Shown here: piece by piece, positions 10,650 to 19,149 of the stretch
How the letters are laid out: every line of letters begins with the position of its first letter
How positions within the stretch are numbered: position 1 is the first letter of the stretch
Source of the DNA: CAYWFU01 sp964457585
GTDB taxonomy: Bacteria > JACRDZ01
Length of the DNA: 56,284 nucleotides
Reading direction: 5' to 3'
Assembly (NCBI GenBank): GCA_964457585.1
Contig: CAYWFU010000012.1
Coordinates: 1 to 56,284 of the forward strand
The notes under the pieces: generated by a model
What the model was told of the DNA's origin: nothing
Databases searched by the model: none
What the model saw: the letters and a program-made list of their open reading frames with translations, nothing else
Translations under genes and position numbers: made by a program

Positions 10650-13025
10650 ATGTTTAAAAAGCTAATAATTGTTTTCTTGTTTTTATGTTCATGTAGAAGT
10701 TATGCTGCAACATGGGAATATAAACCATACACAGAAGAAACAATAGACAATAATTTTGACAATAAAAGTTTAAGCGTTATTTACAATAAAAATTTAAAAA
10801 ATTTTCCTTATATAGCATTTGCTTATGGAGGAACAGCAGGATTATATTATGCAGTTTTTGATACAAGTATCAGCACATGGAATAAAAAAGCTGTTAAAAA
10901 TAGCAAATCAATAAATGGAGAAATAGGGTCGGACATTAGTCTGGCAATAGATGTATCCGGCTCACCGCATATTAGTTATTCTGATCCTGATAAGCGGATT
11001 TTAAAATATGCGTATTATAATACTGATTGGATAGTGGAAACATTGGATTCAAGTATTGATGTTGGGAGATATAGTTGTATTCAATTGGAGAATAATCAAT
11101 ATCCGCATATTGCTTATTATGATGATATTAATGGTGCTTTAAAATATATATATTCAAATGGTGCTGGATGGAAGAGAGAAACAATCGATATAGCAGATAA
11201 GAAAATGGCAGGGTTATATATATCATTTAAAATAGATAAAGAAAATAAAAGACACATTTGTTATTATGATGCGACAGATGATAATTTAAAATATGCATAT
11301 TACAATGGGGAGACATGGAAAATAGAAACTGTTGACTCAGCAGGAATAACAGGATTATATGCAAATCTTTCATTAGATAAATATAATAAACCCTGTATAT
11401 GTTATTATGGAAATGGTAATTTAAAATATGCATACAAAAATGATGAAAATAATTGGAGTGTGGAAACCGTTGATCCTATTTTTAGTTCAGGGATGTATAA
11501 AACATCTATGTTTATTGATGAAGCAAATAATAAATATATATTTTATTTTGTTCAGGAATTAGATCCAAGACAAATAAGATATGCAAAATTAACTGCAGAT
11601 GGGAGATGGGAGATAAATATAATAAAGCAATTGAATATATATCCACAATTTCCAGGCGATATTGATTTTGATATAGTAACTGATATTAATAATGAATTCT
11701 GGTTTATATATTCTTATGCAGGGATAAGATTTATGGGGCCAAAAATCAATGAATGGAGTTACCAAAAAATTCAGGATGGGTATATTGATAAATATAGTTT
11801 TTCATTAGATTCACAAGGGAATCCGCATATAGTATATTCTTTTAATAATCAAGATACTACTAGAATAAAATATAGTTATTATGAAACAAATATCTGGAAA
11901 AATAAAGAAATTAAGAAATCCGCTGTAAAAAATACAACATTTAAAAATATATCTTTTTATCCAGTATTGCAAGCAGATGGACAAGATAAATTATATTTAG
12001 CATATTCTGAAAATTCTTCTGATAGTAATAAAATAGGATTTTTACAAAAAAATAGTGATGGTTGGAATGATCAAGTCCTTGAAGAAAACACAGATAGATT
12101 TGGGAGAATTAAATTTATTTTAGATAAAAATAATATTCCGTATATAGGATATTATAATTATGATAAAAATTTAAAAATAAGTTATCTGCCCACCAGTCAA
12201 ATTTGGGGAAGTAGTATTTTTGATATTTCAAAAAAATTTGATGATTATTCACTTTTTAGTTTTGATTTTGACAATCAAAATACTTTGAATTTATCCTATA
12301 CATATCGAATAAATATAAATGATTCCCCTGATTTATATTATTGTTATCTTAAAGATAATATATGGGGAACACCTGTAGAAATTGACAAAGAGATTTCCTC
12401 TTATCTTTTAAATATAAAAACAGGAAATGATGATAAAAAAAATTTAATATATAAAAAATTTTCAAAAGATGAAGTTCGATATGCAATAAATGAAGAGAAT
12501 AATTGGATAATTGAGCAAACTGAAGATATAGTAAATGGAGGTATATCAAACTTACAGATTAATAATAATGAACTAACTTTTATTGGATTTAGCGATCAGC
12601 TTTATAAATATTTTAGAAAAAATAATAAGTGGGAAAAAAGCAATATTTCACAAATAAGCTCAGTGACACAAATGAACTCAGCATCAAATATAATAGAATA
12701 TAAATCTTATAATAATCAATTGGCATTTATTATGAATGCAAATACACTGGGATTAATATATTATACGCAAATAAAGTTAAAATTAGATATAGTTAATCAA
12801 AATGATAAGGTTGTAACTTTTAATGTATCAAGAAATGGTCCAAAAGGAATAAAAATTGATAAATATCTCTGGAACTTTGAAGGCACAGAAGGTATACAGT
12901 TAGTAACAACAGAGTCTACTGCAAATTATACATATTCTAATACTGGTAATTATAAAGCACGTGTTATTGCAATAATGGAAAATGGAATAAGAAATGTAAC
13001 TTTTGCTGATGTCGAAATTAGATAA
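10650..13025 (+). CDS. Secreted propeller-like repeat protein with C-terminal PKD-like domain
   Basis: 791 residues. The N-terminus is a signal peptide with a possible lipobox (FLCSC, about residues 12-16); cleavage after SYAA by signal peptidase I is the alternative. Many repeats of the type NLKYAYYNGETWKIETVD follow, each containing an ISY/ICYYD strand. This pattern is common in uncharacterised secreted proteins and probably forms a beta-propeller. The last 90 residues resemble a PKD domain (YLWNFEG..., ANYTYSNTGNYKARV). The ribosome site GGAG overlaps the stop codon of the upstream giant gene and the start lies 8 bases after it, so the two are co-transcribed. No enzymatic residues were recognised. 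It may be a surface or cargo protein of the type II secretion system encoded nearby (inference). Confidence 0.8.
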   Translation: MFKKLIIVFLFLCSCRSYAATWEYKPYTEETIDNNFDNKSLSVIYNKNLKNFPYIAFAYGGTAGLYYAVFDTSISTWNKKAVKNSKSINGEIGSDISLAIDVSGSPHISYSDPDKRILKYAYYNTDWIVETLDSSIDVGRYSCIQLENNQYPHIAYYDDINGALKYIYSNGAGWKRETIDIADKKMAGLYISFKIDKENKRHICYYDATDDNLKYAYYNGETWKIETVDSAGITGLYANLSLDKYNKPCICYYGNGNLKYAYKNDENNWSVETVDPIFSSGMYKTSMFIDEANNKYIFYFVQELDPRQIRYAKLTADGRWEINIIKQLNIYPQFPGDIDFDIVTDINNEFWFIYSYAGIRFMGPKINEWSYQKIQDGYIDKYSFSLDSQGNPHIVYSFNNQDTTRIKYSYYETNIWKNKEIKKSAVKNTTFKNISFYPVLQADGQDKLYLAYSENSSDSNKIGFLQKNSDGWNDQVLEENTDRFGRIKFILDKNNIPYIGYYNYDKNLKISYLPTSQIWGSSIFDISKKFDDYSLFSFDFDNQNTLNLSYTYRININDSPDLYYCYLKDNIWGTPVEIDKEISSYLLNIKTGNDDKKNLIYKKFSKDEVRYAINEENNWIIEQTEDIVNGGISNLQINNNELTFIGFSDQLYKYFRKNNKWEKSNISQISSVTQMNSASNIIEYKSYNNQLAFIMNANTLGLIYYTQIKLKLDIVNQNDKVVTFNVSRNGPKGIKIDKYLWNFEGTEGIQLVTTESTANYTYSNTGNYKARVIAIMENGIRNVTFADVEIR

Positions 13026-13051
13026 CTGAAGAAATCCTGTTTCTAAATGAC

Positions 13052-14137
13052 TTATACTATTTTTTTAAATAAATTTTTTGCTTCTAAATAATTATCAATA
13101 TGATTTATAGAGCTAGCTGTTGTATTTGATATATCTTCCCATTGAGAGTAATGCCCTGTAAAAAGGCATAATGGTTCATGAAAATCATTTTTATTGGTTT
13201 TAAATGCTTTTATTAAACCCGCTATTGCCGCAGTTCCTTCATAAGAAGTAACAATTCCTGAATTGCTTAAAAGCAAAGATGTTTCTATTATTTCATCCTG
13301 AAAAACCTGCCATCCGCTGCCTTGAGTTTTATTTATAATTGATAAAGCTTCTTTTTCACGCGGTGTATGTTTTATCCCCAAACGTTTTTCATATTTTTGA
13401 TTTTTCTGATTTCTATTTTCTACCTTCTGCCTTCTGCCTTCTGCCTTTTCTACTAATGAAGTCACATCCCCATACTGTACTGCATGAATCTGCGGGGATT
13501 TAATGCCAAATTTTCGTTCGAGATATTGATATCCTCTTCCTATCCCAACAAGTGTGCTTGCGCTGGTTGGACATAGGAAAATTGCATCAGGGAATATTCC
13601 CTTTTCAGTTAATTCAAAAGCAATAGATTTATATCCTTCTAAAGAAGAGTCATCGATTGATGGACGCAAATTAGGGATATTATAAATTCTGGAAATATAA
13701 TTACTTAAATTTATTGGTTTTGGAGTTATAATAATATTGGCACCGAATTTTCGCATGAGATTAATTTTATTTTTTTCGGTTTCTGGTGAAATAAACGCAA
13801 AAAAATTAATATCAGCAAGTTTTGCATAAGCAGCGCCTGCACATGCTGCATTACCTGATGAAGATATTAATAAATTTTTATGGTTTTTTTGAAAATATTT
13901 TGAAACTTGATAAGCTAAGCTTCTTGCTTTATGTGAACCAGTTGGATTTAAATCATCGCGTTTTATCCATAATTTTTTTATTCCTAATGATTTAGCCAAT
14001 CTGCTTAAGTTTACCTCTTTTGTCCATCCTTCTTCAAGAGTAAGGCGAAAATCAGGGTTAATATTATCTGCATATAAATCTGCGTATCGCCAGATATTAA
14101 AACAATTTTCATTTTTTGTCAGGTTTATTTTTTTCAT
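13052..14137 (-). CDS. Threonine-synthase-like PLP-dependent enzyme
   Basis: 361 residues of the fold-type II (tryptophan synthase beta) PLP family, closest in motif to threonine synthase. Visible are KRDDLNPTGSHKARS with the Schiff-base Lys70, SSSGNAACAG for the cofactor phosphate/substrate loop, and CPTSASTLVGIGRG. The start ATG overlaps the upstream ligase stop codon (ATGA), indicating translational coupling. Residues about 230-252 are an unusual Gln/Lys/Glu-rich stretch (EKAEGRRQKVENRNQ) encoded by a dispersed low-complexity repeat; it probably forms a surface loop. Canonical ThrC makes threonine from phosphohomoserine, but no hom or thrB gene is nearby and the operon has cell-wall and LysW-like genes, so the substrate could differ. 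Fold assignment is firm, substrate is not. Confidence 0.75.
   Translation of the reverse strand: MKKINLTKNENCFNIWRYADLYADNINPDFRLTLEEGWTKEVNLSRLAKSLGIKKLWIKRDDLNPTGSHKARSLAYQVSKYFQKNHKNLLISSSGNAACAGAAYAKLADINFFAFISPETEKNKINLMRKFGANIIITPKPINLSNYISRIYNIPNLRPSIDDSSLEGYKSIAFELTEKGIFPDAIFLCPTSASTLVGIGRGYQYLERKFGIKSPQIHAVQYGDVTSLVEKAEGRRQKVENRNQKNQKYEKRLGIKHTPREKEALSIINKTQGSGWQVFQDEIIETSLLLSNSGIVTSYEGTAAIAGLIKAFKTNKNDFHEPLCLFTGHYSQWEDISNTTASSINHIDNYLEAKNLFKKIV
13392..13452. repeat. In-frame low-complexity repeat in the PLP enzyme gene
   Basis: On the plus strand the words CTTCTGCC and TTTTCTAC recur. On the minus strand this encodes the AEGRRQKVENRNQKNQK-like loop. The same words occur at 16447-16492. 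Confidence 0.6.
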
Positions 14138-15579
14138 TTTTTTAATTTCTTTACTAATTTATTAAAACCTTCTTTATTATCAATATAAAGTGAATAAAAG
14201 TTAGCACAAGCCGGAGAAAGCAGAACATTATCTCCTGGGTTAACATCTCTACTGGTTATATCGAGCGCTTCAGCAATAGATGAGACTATTATATAATTAA
14301 ATCCATTTAAATAAGAAATGATTTTTTCAGTACCGCGTCCCGGTAATAATATAAGTTTTTTCACGCGGAGTTTTATTTCATCTGATAATTCTTTATAATC
14401 CATACCTTTATCATGTCCGCCGGCAATAAGTATAATATTATTTTTTAAAGCTTGAAGTGCAGCAATTGTTGCTTGTGGTGAAGTGCTTGCTAAGTCATTA
14501 TAATAGCTAATATCATTTATTTTACGTATTAATTCAATACGATTTTTAACGCCGGTAAATTCTTTTATTGCTTTTTTAATTTGAGTGATATTCGCTCCGG
14601 CTAAAAAACTTCCACCAATCGCAGCTAAAGTATTTTCAATATTATGTTCCCCCTGCAAATTAATTTCATTAATATCGCATATGGAATTTATTTTGCCATT
14701 TATATTCAAAAAAATTATTCCATTATTTTCATAAATCCCATTTTCTTTAAAAATTGTTTTACGGCTAAAAGGTAATATTTTTGATTTAATTCTGGATGAG
14801 AAAGAATATGTTATTGGATTATCAAAGTTAATAACTGCAAAATTTTCTGAAGTCTGATTGGCAAAAAGATTAAATTTTGTTTCAATGTAATTTTCATATG
14901 AACCATGTTCATCAATATGATTTGGCAATACATTTGTAATTACAGCAATTTGCGGAATAGATTTAAAATTAATAAGCTGACGGTTTGATATTTCCATAAC
15001 AAGTTTATCATTGGCAGTAATCAAATTAATATCTTCCAATATTTGTTTTGCGTACCTATCATTACCTGTAAAAAATGTTTTATCAGGAGTTGATTTTAAT
15101 ATTTGATATATTAGATTGGATGTAGTAGTTTTACCATTTGAGCCGGTAACAGCAATAATAGGGCAGGGGACTAAAGTAAAATATAATTCGGTAATATTCA
15201 TAAAAGTTATATTTTTCTTCTGAGCATTTTGTAAATATGGGAAATTACAGGAATAATTAAACCAATTTTGACTCACAAAAATTATATCAGCGTTTTCTAT
15301 ATTATGAAGATAATCGTTTTTGAAAAAAAGTTTCAAATTCAGATTAATGATATTATTTAATTTTATTTCCTTTTCTTCTTTTGAATAAGCTACATGATTA
15401 TTATTGAAACTCCTTTTAAAATTATTAAACTCATCACAAAAGTCATGAGCGATAATTTGAGAGTTTTGAATGCCATTTTTGCTTAGAAATAATGCAATCG
15501 CAGATCCTTCGGAGCTGGAAAGTCCAACTATATGGATTTTTTTATTTTTTAAATTTTTAACAAAATCAGAAACTGTCAA
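14134..15579 (-). CDS. MurD-like Mur ligase (amino-acid-adding ATP-dependent ligase)
   Basis: 481 residues with a Rossmann-like N-terminal domain (KIHIVGLSSSEGSA), P-loop GSNGKTTT at 146-153, MEISNRQL (MurD-type ELSSFQL), NVLPNHIDEHGSYENYIETK, and the C-terminal domain starting about ENTLAAIGG with AGGHDKGMDYKEL and LLSPACANF. This order is that of MurD, UDP-MurNAc-L-Ala:D-Glu ligase. The usual NDSKATN loop reads NDLASTSP. The start is TTG, immediately after the upstream TAA, with a GAGGG ribosome site. The partner is an NlpC/P60 peptidase and a LysW-like protein rather than a complete mur cluster. It may therefore be the cell's MurD or a paralogue with another acceptor; sequence alone does not decide. 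Confidence 0.75.
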   Translation of the reverse strand: MTVSDFVKNLKNKKIHIVGLSSSEGSAIALFLSKNGIQNSQIIAHDFCDEFNNFKRSFNNNHVAYSKEEKEIKLNNIINLNLKLFFKNDYLHNIENADIIFVSQNWFNYSCNFPYLQNAQKKNITFMNITELYFTLVPCPIIAVTGSNGKTTTSNLIYQILKSTPDKTFFTGNDRYAKQILEDINLITANDKLVMEISNRQLINFKSIPQIAVITNVLPNHIDEHGSYENYIETKFNLFANQTSENFAVINFDNPITYSFSSRIKSKILPFSRKTIFKENGIYENNGIIFLNINGKINSICDINEINLQGEHNIENTLAAIGGSFLAGANITQIKKAIKEFTGVKNRIELIRKINDISYYNDLASTSPQATIAALQALKNNIILIAGGHDKGMDYKELSDEIKLRVKKLILLPGRGTEKIISYLNGFNYIIVSSIAEALDITSRDVNPGDNVLLSPACANFYSLYIDNKEGFNKLVKKLKK

Positions 15580-16500
15580 TTAAATTGCCCTCGTAACAAT
15601 TCTTTTTGCTCCACAAGGAGAATAATTTTTATAAAAATTTTCTAAAGGTTCGTTTATAACTTTTTTAACCTGTAAACTTGCGTGAATAACCCATAGTATC
15701 TCTTTATTTTTATAAATGATTCCAACATGAAATATATTTTTATTTTTAACACGCGCAAAAATAAGATCCCCCGGTTGAATTTGCTTTAATGAAATACGTT
15801 TTCCGCATGAAAATTGATCAAGAGCATGTTTTGGCAGGATTATATCAAATGCTTGTTTAAAAATAATTTGTGTGAATCCAGAACAATCAATTCCATTAGA
15901 ATTTTTTCCGCCAAGTAAATATGGAGTATTTATGTATTTTTTTGCGACTAAAAATAGTTTATTTAAATCGTTTATAACAATTATTTTATCTTTTTCAGCT
16001 CTTTTAACATTTTTCCAGTAGTTTTTATTTTTAAGAATTAACTCGATTTCATTATTGTAAACCCAACCTAAAGTCTGGTCTTCCAATTGTATAAGGGATT
16101 CATTTTTATCCTGATACAGAACCTTAAAAAAATTATCTTCTGAAGTAATTTGTGTTGAAATTTTATTGTTATTTTTTCCTCTGCGCAAATTAATTAATTT
16201 ATTTGTTTTTCCCCATGAAAATATTTTATTATTTTCTTCAGATGTTAAAACTTCAAGATTATTAACTAACTTCCAATTTCCAATTTTTTTCAATTCATTT
16301 TCAATTTCTTTTTTTTGTTTATTTAATAATACTTTCCCGTTTAAAGTCAATTCTTGATAGTTACGCATAAAACTTGAAGTTATGGACATTAACTCTTTGG
16401 TATAATTATGTTTTTTAATCCATCGATTAATATGATTATCTATTTTTTTAAATTCTGCCTTCTGACTTCTGTCTTCAGTCTTCTGTCTTCTATTTTTCAC
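15580..16500 (-). CDS. SH3-like plus NlpC/P60 cysteine peptidase (YkfC-like)
   Basis: 306 residues. An SH3-like region (about 80-155) precedes an NlpC/P60 domain with catalytic Cys206 (SNGIDCSGF), His258 (IFHVGIIY) and third polar site His273 (VIHAS). Family members such as YkfC cut gamma-D-Glu-diamino-acid bonds in peptidoglycan peptides. No signal peptide is visible, so a cytoplasmic recycling role is more likely than secretion (inference). The start is GTG at 16500, overlapping the stop of the LysW-like gene; an internal ATG at residue 38 is a possible alternative. The first 18 residues (MKNRRQKTEDRSQKAEFK) are encoded by a dispersed repeat and are probably not ancestral. Confidence 0.75.
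   Translation of the reverse strand: MKNRRQKTEDRSQKAEFKKIDNHINRWIKKHNYTKELMSITSSFMRNYQELTLNGKVLLNKQKKEIENELKKIGNWKLVNNLEVLTSEENNKIFSWGKTNKLINLRRGKNNNKISTQITSEDNFFKVLYQDKNESLIQLEDQTLGWVYNNEIELILKNKNYWKNVKRAEKDKIIVINDLNKLFLVAKKYINTPYLLGGKNSNGIDCSGFTQIIFKQAFDIILPKHALDQFSCGKRISLKQIQPGDLIFARVKNKNIFHVGIIYKNKEILWVIHASLQVKKVINEPLENFYKNYSPCGAKRIVTRAI
16447..16492. repeat. Low-complexity repeat at the LysW/NlpC gene junction
   Basis: The words TTCTGCC, TTCTGAC, TTCTGTC and TTCAGTC recur. It supplies the N-terminal codons of the NlpC/P60 gene and lies just after the truncated tail of the LysW-like gene. Confidence 0.6.
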
Positions 16501-16649
16501 TTTTCTTCTTCTTCAAAAAATTTAAATTTGAGTGGTTTGGTAGAGATTATTTCAAGCTCTACACCGCAATTGTCACATTCAATTATTTCTCCGCATTCTA
16601 AATCTTCAGTAATATCAATTTGAGCATTACATTCAATACAACGTGCCAT
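16497..16649 (-). CDS. LysW-like small zinc-ribbon protein (possible amino-group carrier)
   Basis: 50 residues, with Cys4-x2-Cys7 and Cys25-x2-Cys28 and an acidic C-terminus (FKFFEEEEK). The segment GEIIECDNCGVELEII closely follows LysW/ArgW, which protect the amino group of aminoadipate or glutamate during lysine/arginine synthesis. Ribosome site AAAGGAG sits 7 bases before the ATG. The essential EDWGE tail of LysW is missing: the frame ends at EEEEK, TGA, where a dispersed repeat begins. No lysX, argX, lysZ, lysY, lysJ or lysK genes are in view. It could be a carrier with a different tail, a carrier inactivated by repeat insertion, or a LysW-like zinc ribbon with another role. Confidence 0.65.
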   Translation of the reverse strand: MARCIECNAQIDITEDLECGEIIECDNCGVELEIISTKPLKFKFFEEEEK

Positions 16650-16675
16650 AAAAAATACTCCTTTTTTTATAGAAT

Positions 16676-16741
16676 AGATCCTTCACTCGCTGACGCTCAT
16701 TCAGGATGAGCTATCGGGGGATAAAACTCCGCCGATAGCTC
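16676..16741. repeat. Intergenic palindromic repeats
   Basis: Two inverted repeats: ATCCTTCACTCGC..., partnered with ATTCAGGAT; and GAGCTATCGG partnered with CCGATAGCTC. The second reaches the stop codon of the Ig-like lipoprotein gene. In the plus orientation it precedes a T-rich tract, but there is no plus-strand gene to terminate. Confidence 0.6.
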
Positions 16742-17987
16742 AATTTTTTATTTTTATTGTCCAATTCCCGTCAGCTTCAATTTCTAAAATATAATCATCA
16801 GCAGACGGTATACTTGCTAATTTTTCTCCGCTATATGAACCGAAAGTATCAATAATTGTACTAATTTCTTGAGCGTTTTTATCATTTAATGTGACAATAA
16901 AATATGATGAGCCATCATGAGTCATAGTAAATATTGCTGTACCGCCAGAAAGAGCAGTTTTTTCAAGAACTTTATCTCCAGTTCCACTGAATTCAATAAT
17001 TTCAGATGCTCTTGTTGTAAATTTCCATGAATAATTTGATGCTAATTTATTTCCAGAAGAATCTTTTACATCAGTAGTAATAGTTGCTGTATATTCAGTT
17101 CCATAAACCAGATCCGTTAAAGGGGTGAAAGTCGCTGTTGTACCGCTATAAGAAAGAGTTCCTGAAATATTATTTCCTCCTGTATTTACAATAAATGTAC
17201 TTGATGTAAATATTGAAGCATCCATAGTTTCATTAAAAGTAACAGTGATTTTAGTATTAGTAATAGCAACATTTATAGCTGAATTTTCCGGGTTTACAGA
17301 TGAAACAAGAGGTGCGGTTGTATCCATTGCAACACTGGTTTTAAAATTCCATGTATAATTAGATGATAATGGATTTCCTGCTTTATCTGTTGCTCCGGTA
17401 GTTATTGTTGCAGTGTAGGTAGTATTATAAGCTAGATTAGCCGATGGTTTTAAAGTTGCAATTGTCCCGGTATATGTAACTGTACCAGTTGCGCCTCCGT
17501 TCAAAGTAAAAGTATTAGTATTTAAAGATGTGCTATCCATTACTTCACTAAAAGTTGCTGTTATTGAACTATTTACTGAAATATTGCTTGCATTATTAAT
17601 TGGAGTAGTTGAAGTAACTGTTGGAGCTGTAATATCAGTTTTGCTCATATCTATAACAGGGACAATTAATTTTTCTGGATCATAACAGCTAAGTCCTGAT
17701 GTAGATTCAACTGTAATTTTTTTGCTTTGATCGGGAAAACCGGTTTTTTTAGCTTTAAGATCATATTCTCCCGGTCGTACACTTAACAAAATATAATTTC
17801 CATTACTATCTGTTAAAACAGAAGGCGTAACTTCAGGGGATAAGCTTATAGCTACCCCAGAAATCCCAACTCCATTAGAATCATGAACAGTACCTTTTAC
17901 TTCTATTCTTTCTGGTGCAAAGGGATTTCGGCAGCCAGTTATTAATCCTAATAAAATTACTGAAATAATTATTTTTTTTCTTAACAT
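16740..17987 (-). CDS. Lipoprotein with carboxypeptidase-regulatory-like and two Big_5 Ig domains
   Basis: 415 residues. The signal peptide ends in lipobox LITGC (Cys19). A CarboxypepD_reg-like beta domain follows (about 30-95: VKGTVHDSNGVGISGVAISL, GNYILLSVRPGEYDLKAKKTGF). Then come two SbsA-like Ig domains (about 118-217 and 225-327), each with the SEVMDSTSLN or NETMDASIF strand, and a C-terminal beta domain ending in NWTIKIKN. The GGAGG ribosome site is clear. It is the last gene of the gspFGHIJK run, 27 bases after gspK, suggesting an envelope-anchored substrate or accessory of the secretion system (inference). Confidence 0.8.
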   Translation of the reverse strand: MLRKKIIISVILLGLITGCRNPFAPERIEVKGTVHDSNGVGISGVAISLSPEVTPSVLTDSNGNYILLSVRPGEYDLKAKKTGFPDQSKKITVESTSGLSCYDPEKLIVPVIDMSKTDITAPTVTSTTPINNASNISVNSSITATFSEVMDSTSLNTNTFTLNGGATGTVTYTGTIATLKPSANLAYNTTYTATITTGATDKAGNPLSSNYTWNFKTSVAMDTTAPLVSSVNPENSAINVAITNTKITVTFNETMDASIFTSSTFIVNTGGNNISGTLSYSGTTATFTPLTDLVYGTEYTATITTDVKDSSGNKLASNYSWKFTTRASEIIEFSGTGDKVLEKTALSGGTAIFTMTHDGSSYFIVTLNDKNAQEISTIIDTFGSYSGEKLASIPSADDYILEIEADGNWTIKIKN

Positions 17988-18014
17988 ATACGAAAGCCTC
18001 CATAAATTTTAAGT

Positions 18015-19049
18015 TTACATTTCTTTCCAATATATTACAGATATTTCATCTTTTGAAGCCCTATAAAGAATTGCATAAATCTCAGAGGTTATTTTATTAA
18101 CTGTCCCAACTGAATATAATGAAAAATATCCGGTACTTTTAATTTCTATACGTTTATTTATACGATTATATATGTTATCGGTCATTCCTTCAACATTTTT
18201 TAAATCAGTTATTGATTTAAATGGATTTTCTTTTCTCTCTTTTATTATATTATCGGCAAGATTTTTATCTATATCCAGATTAAGAGCCATTAACACTTCA
18301 GATGGAGCAGTATTAATATTTATTTTAAATCCATAAATAGTTAAAAAATCTTTTAATCCTGTTCGTGTTAACGTGGCATCATCTTTGTCTTCTGAACCAG
18401 CATAACTTTCATAAGTAAATCCTTTAATAAGAAATAATTCCTTTAAAGTATCCAATGGCGCATTTTTACAATGATAGGGAGGTGTTAGACCCTGATAATA
18501 ACTATCTTCAGCTCCACCTGACTCCATTTGTCCTTCGATAATAGTTACGTCATCATCATTATCAATCCAATCCACAAGTGCATCAACAAATTTATAATCC
18601 TGATTATTTATTTCGCAAAGGTGTTTAAGATTGTTTACTGCAGAGTCATAGCGTTTTTCCTGTGAATGTCCGCCAGCAGCAGGTAAAATTACAGTATTTA
18701 AATTAAATTTACTGCTTTCATCAACAATATTTAGTTTTAAATTCCCATTTTTAAACATTACGCTGGAAAGAATTTTTGAATAATCTTTTGCCCAATCTTC
18801 ATTTAAATGATCAACTTCCGGATCGTCAGATTTTAATGCATATTTAGCAAATTCGATTCCAGATCGCGCAATTGCCGAAGCTTCAAGTTCATCTTTATAA
18901 TTATGTGTAATCATAGTAGTTACTTTAATATATTGAGTAAATTCTAAAACAATAACAGCTATAATTGCGGTAACCATCAATATAAGAATAAGAGCAATAC
19001 CACTTTCTTCTTGATATAATTTTTTTTTAATTGGATTTTTTAATAGCAT
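18015..19049 (-). CDS. gspK: Type II secretion minor pseudopilin GspK
   Basis: 344 residues, the expected size. The prepilin-type N-terminus ESGIALILILMVTAIIAVIVL carries a Gly-less ALI cleavage context typical of GspK. Residues about 230-310 hold helix-hairpin-helix elements (NINTAPSEVLMALNL, SITDLKNVEGM), diagnostic for GspK, followed by a strand ending (STGYFSLYSVGTV). GspK caps the pseudopilus tip with GspI and GspJ in the periplasm. It is now 96 bases from gspJ because of the hairpin element at 19071-19149; before that insertion the gap was about 6 bases. Confidence 0.9.
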   Translation of the reverse strand: MLLKNPIKKKLYQEESGIALILILMVTAIIAVIVLEFTQYIKVTTMITHNYKDELEASAIARSGIEFAKYALKSDDPEVDHLNEDWAKDYSKILSSVMFKNGNLKLNIVDESSKFNLNTVILPAAGGHSQEKRYDSAVNNLKHLCEINNQDYKFVDALVDWIDNDDDVTIIEGQMESGGAEDSYYQGLTPPYHCKNAPLDTLKELFLIKGFTYESYAGSEDKDDATLTRTGLKDFLTIYGFKININTAPSEVLMALNLDIDKNLADNIIKERKENPFKSITDLKNVEGMTDNIYNRINKRIEIKSTGYFSLYSVGTVNKITSEIYAILYRASKDEISVIYWKEM

Positions 19050-19070
19050 AGGGAATTAGTTTTTATTTAC

Positions 19071-19149
19071 GTAACTATTCAGGTGTTTAGACTGAAGGTG
19101 GAAGGTTATTTAGGACTTCAGCCTTCAGTCTAAACACCTGAATAGTTAC
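19071..19149. mobile_element. 79-bp inverted-repeat element with 8-bp target duplication
   Basis: Perfect 28-bp terminal inverted repeats (19071-19098 and 19122-19149, beginning GTAACTATTCAGG) around a 23-bp loop. Direct repeats TTATTTAC flank it at 19063-19070 and 19150-19157. Removing the element and one repeat makes gspJ end in ...EVNKN, with its stop 6 bases before the gspK ATG. The element now supplies the gspJ stop codon. The arms contain CTGAAGG/CCTTCAG words shared with coding repeats elsewhere. Confidence 0.85.

Noticed and set aside
16408..16623. Plus-strand open frame opposite the LysW-like gene
   Set aside because: The minus strand encodes a recognisable zinc ribbon with a strong ribosome site.
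16707..16741. Rho-independent terminator
   Set aside because: The hairpin has a T-run only in the plus orientation, where no gene ends; on the minus strand it lacks one. Kept as a repeat.
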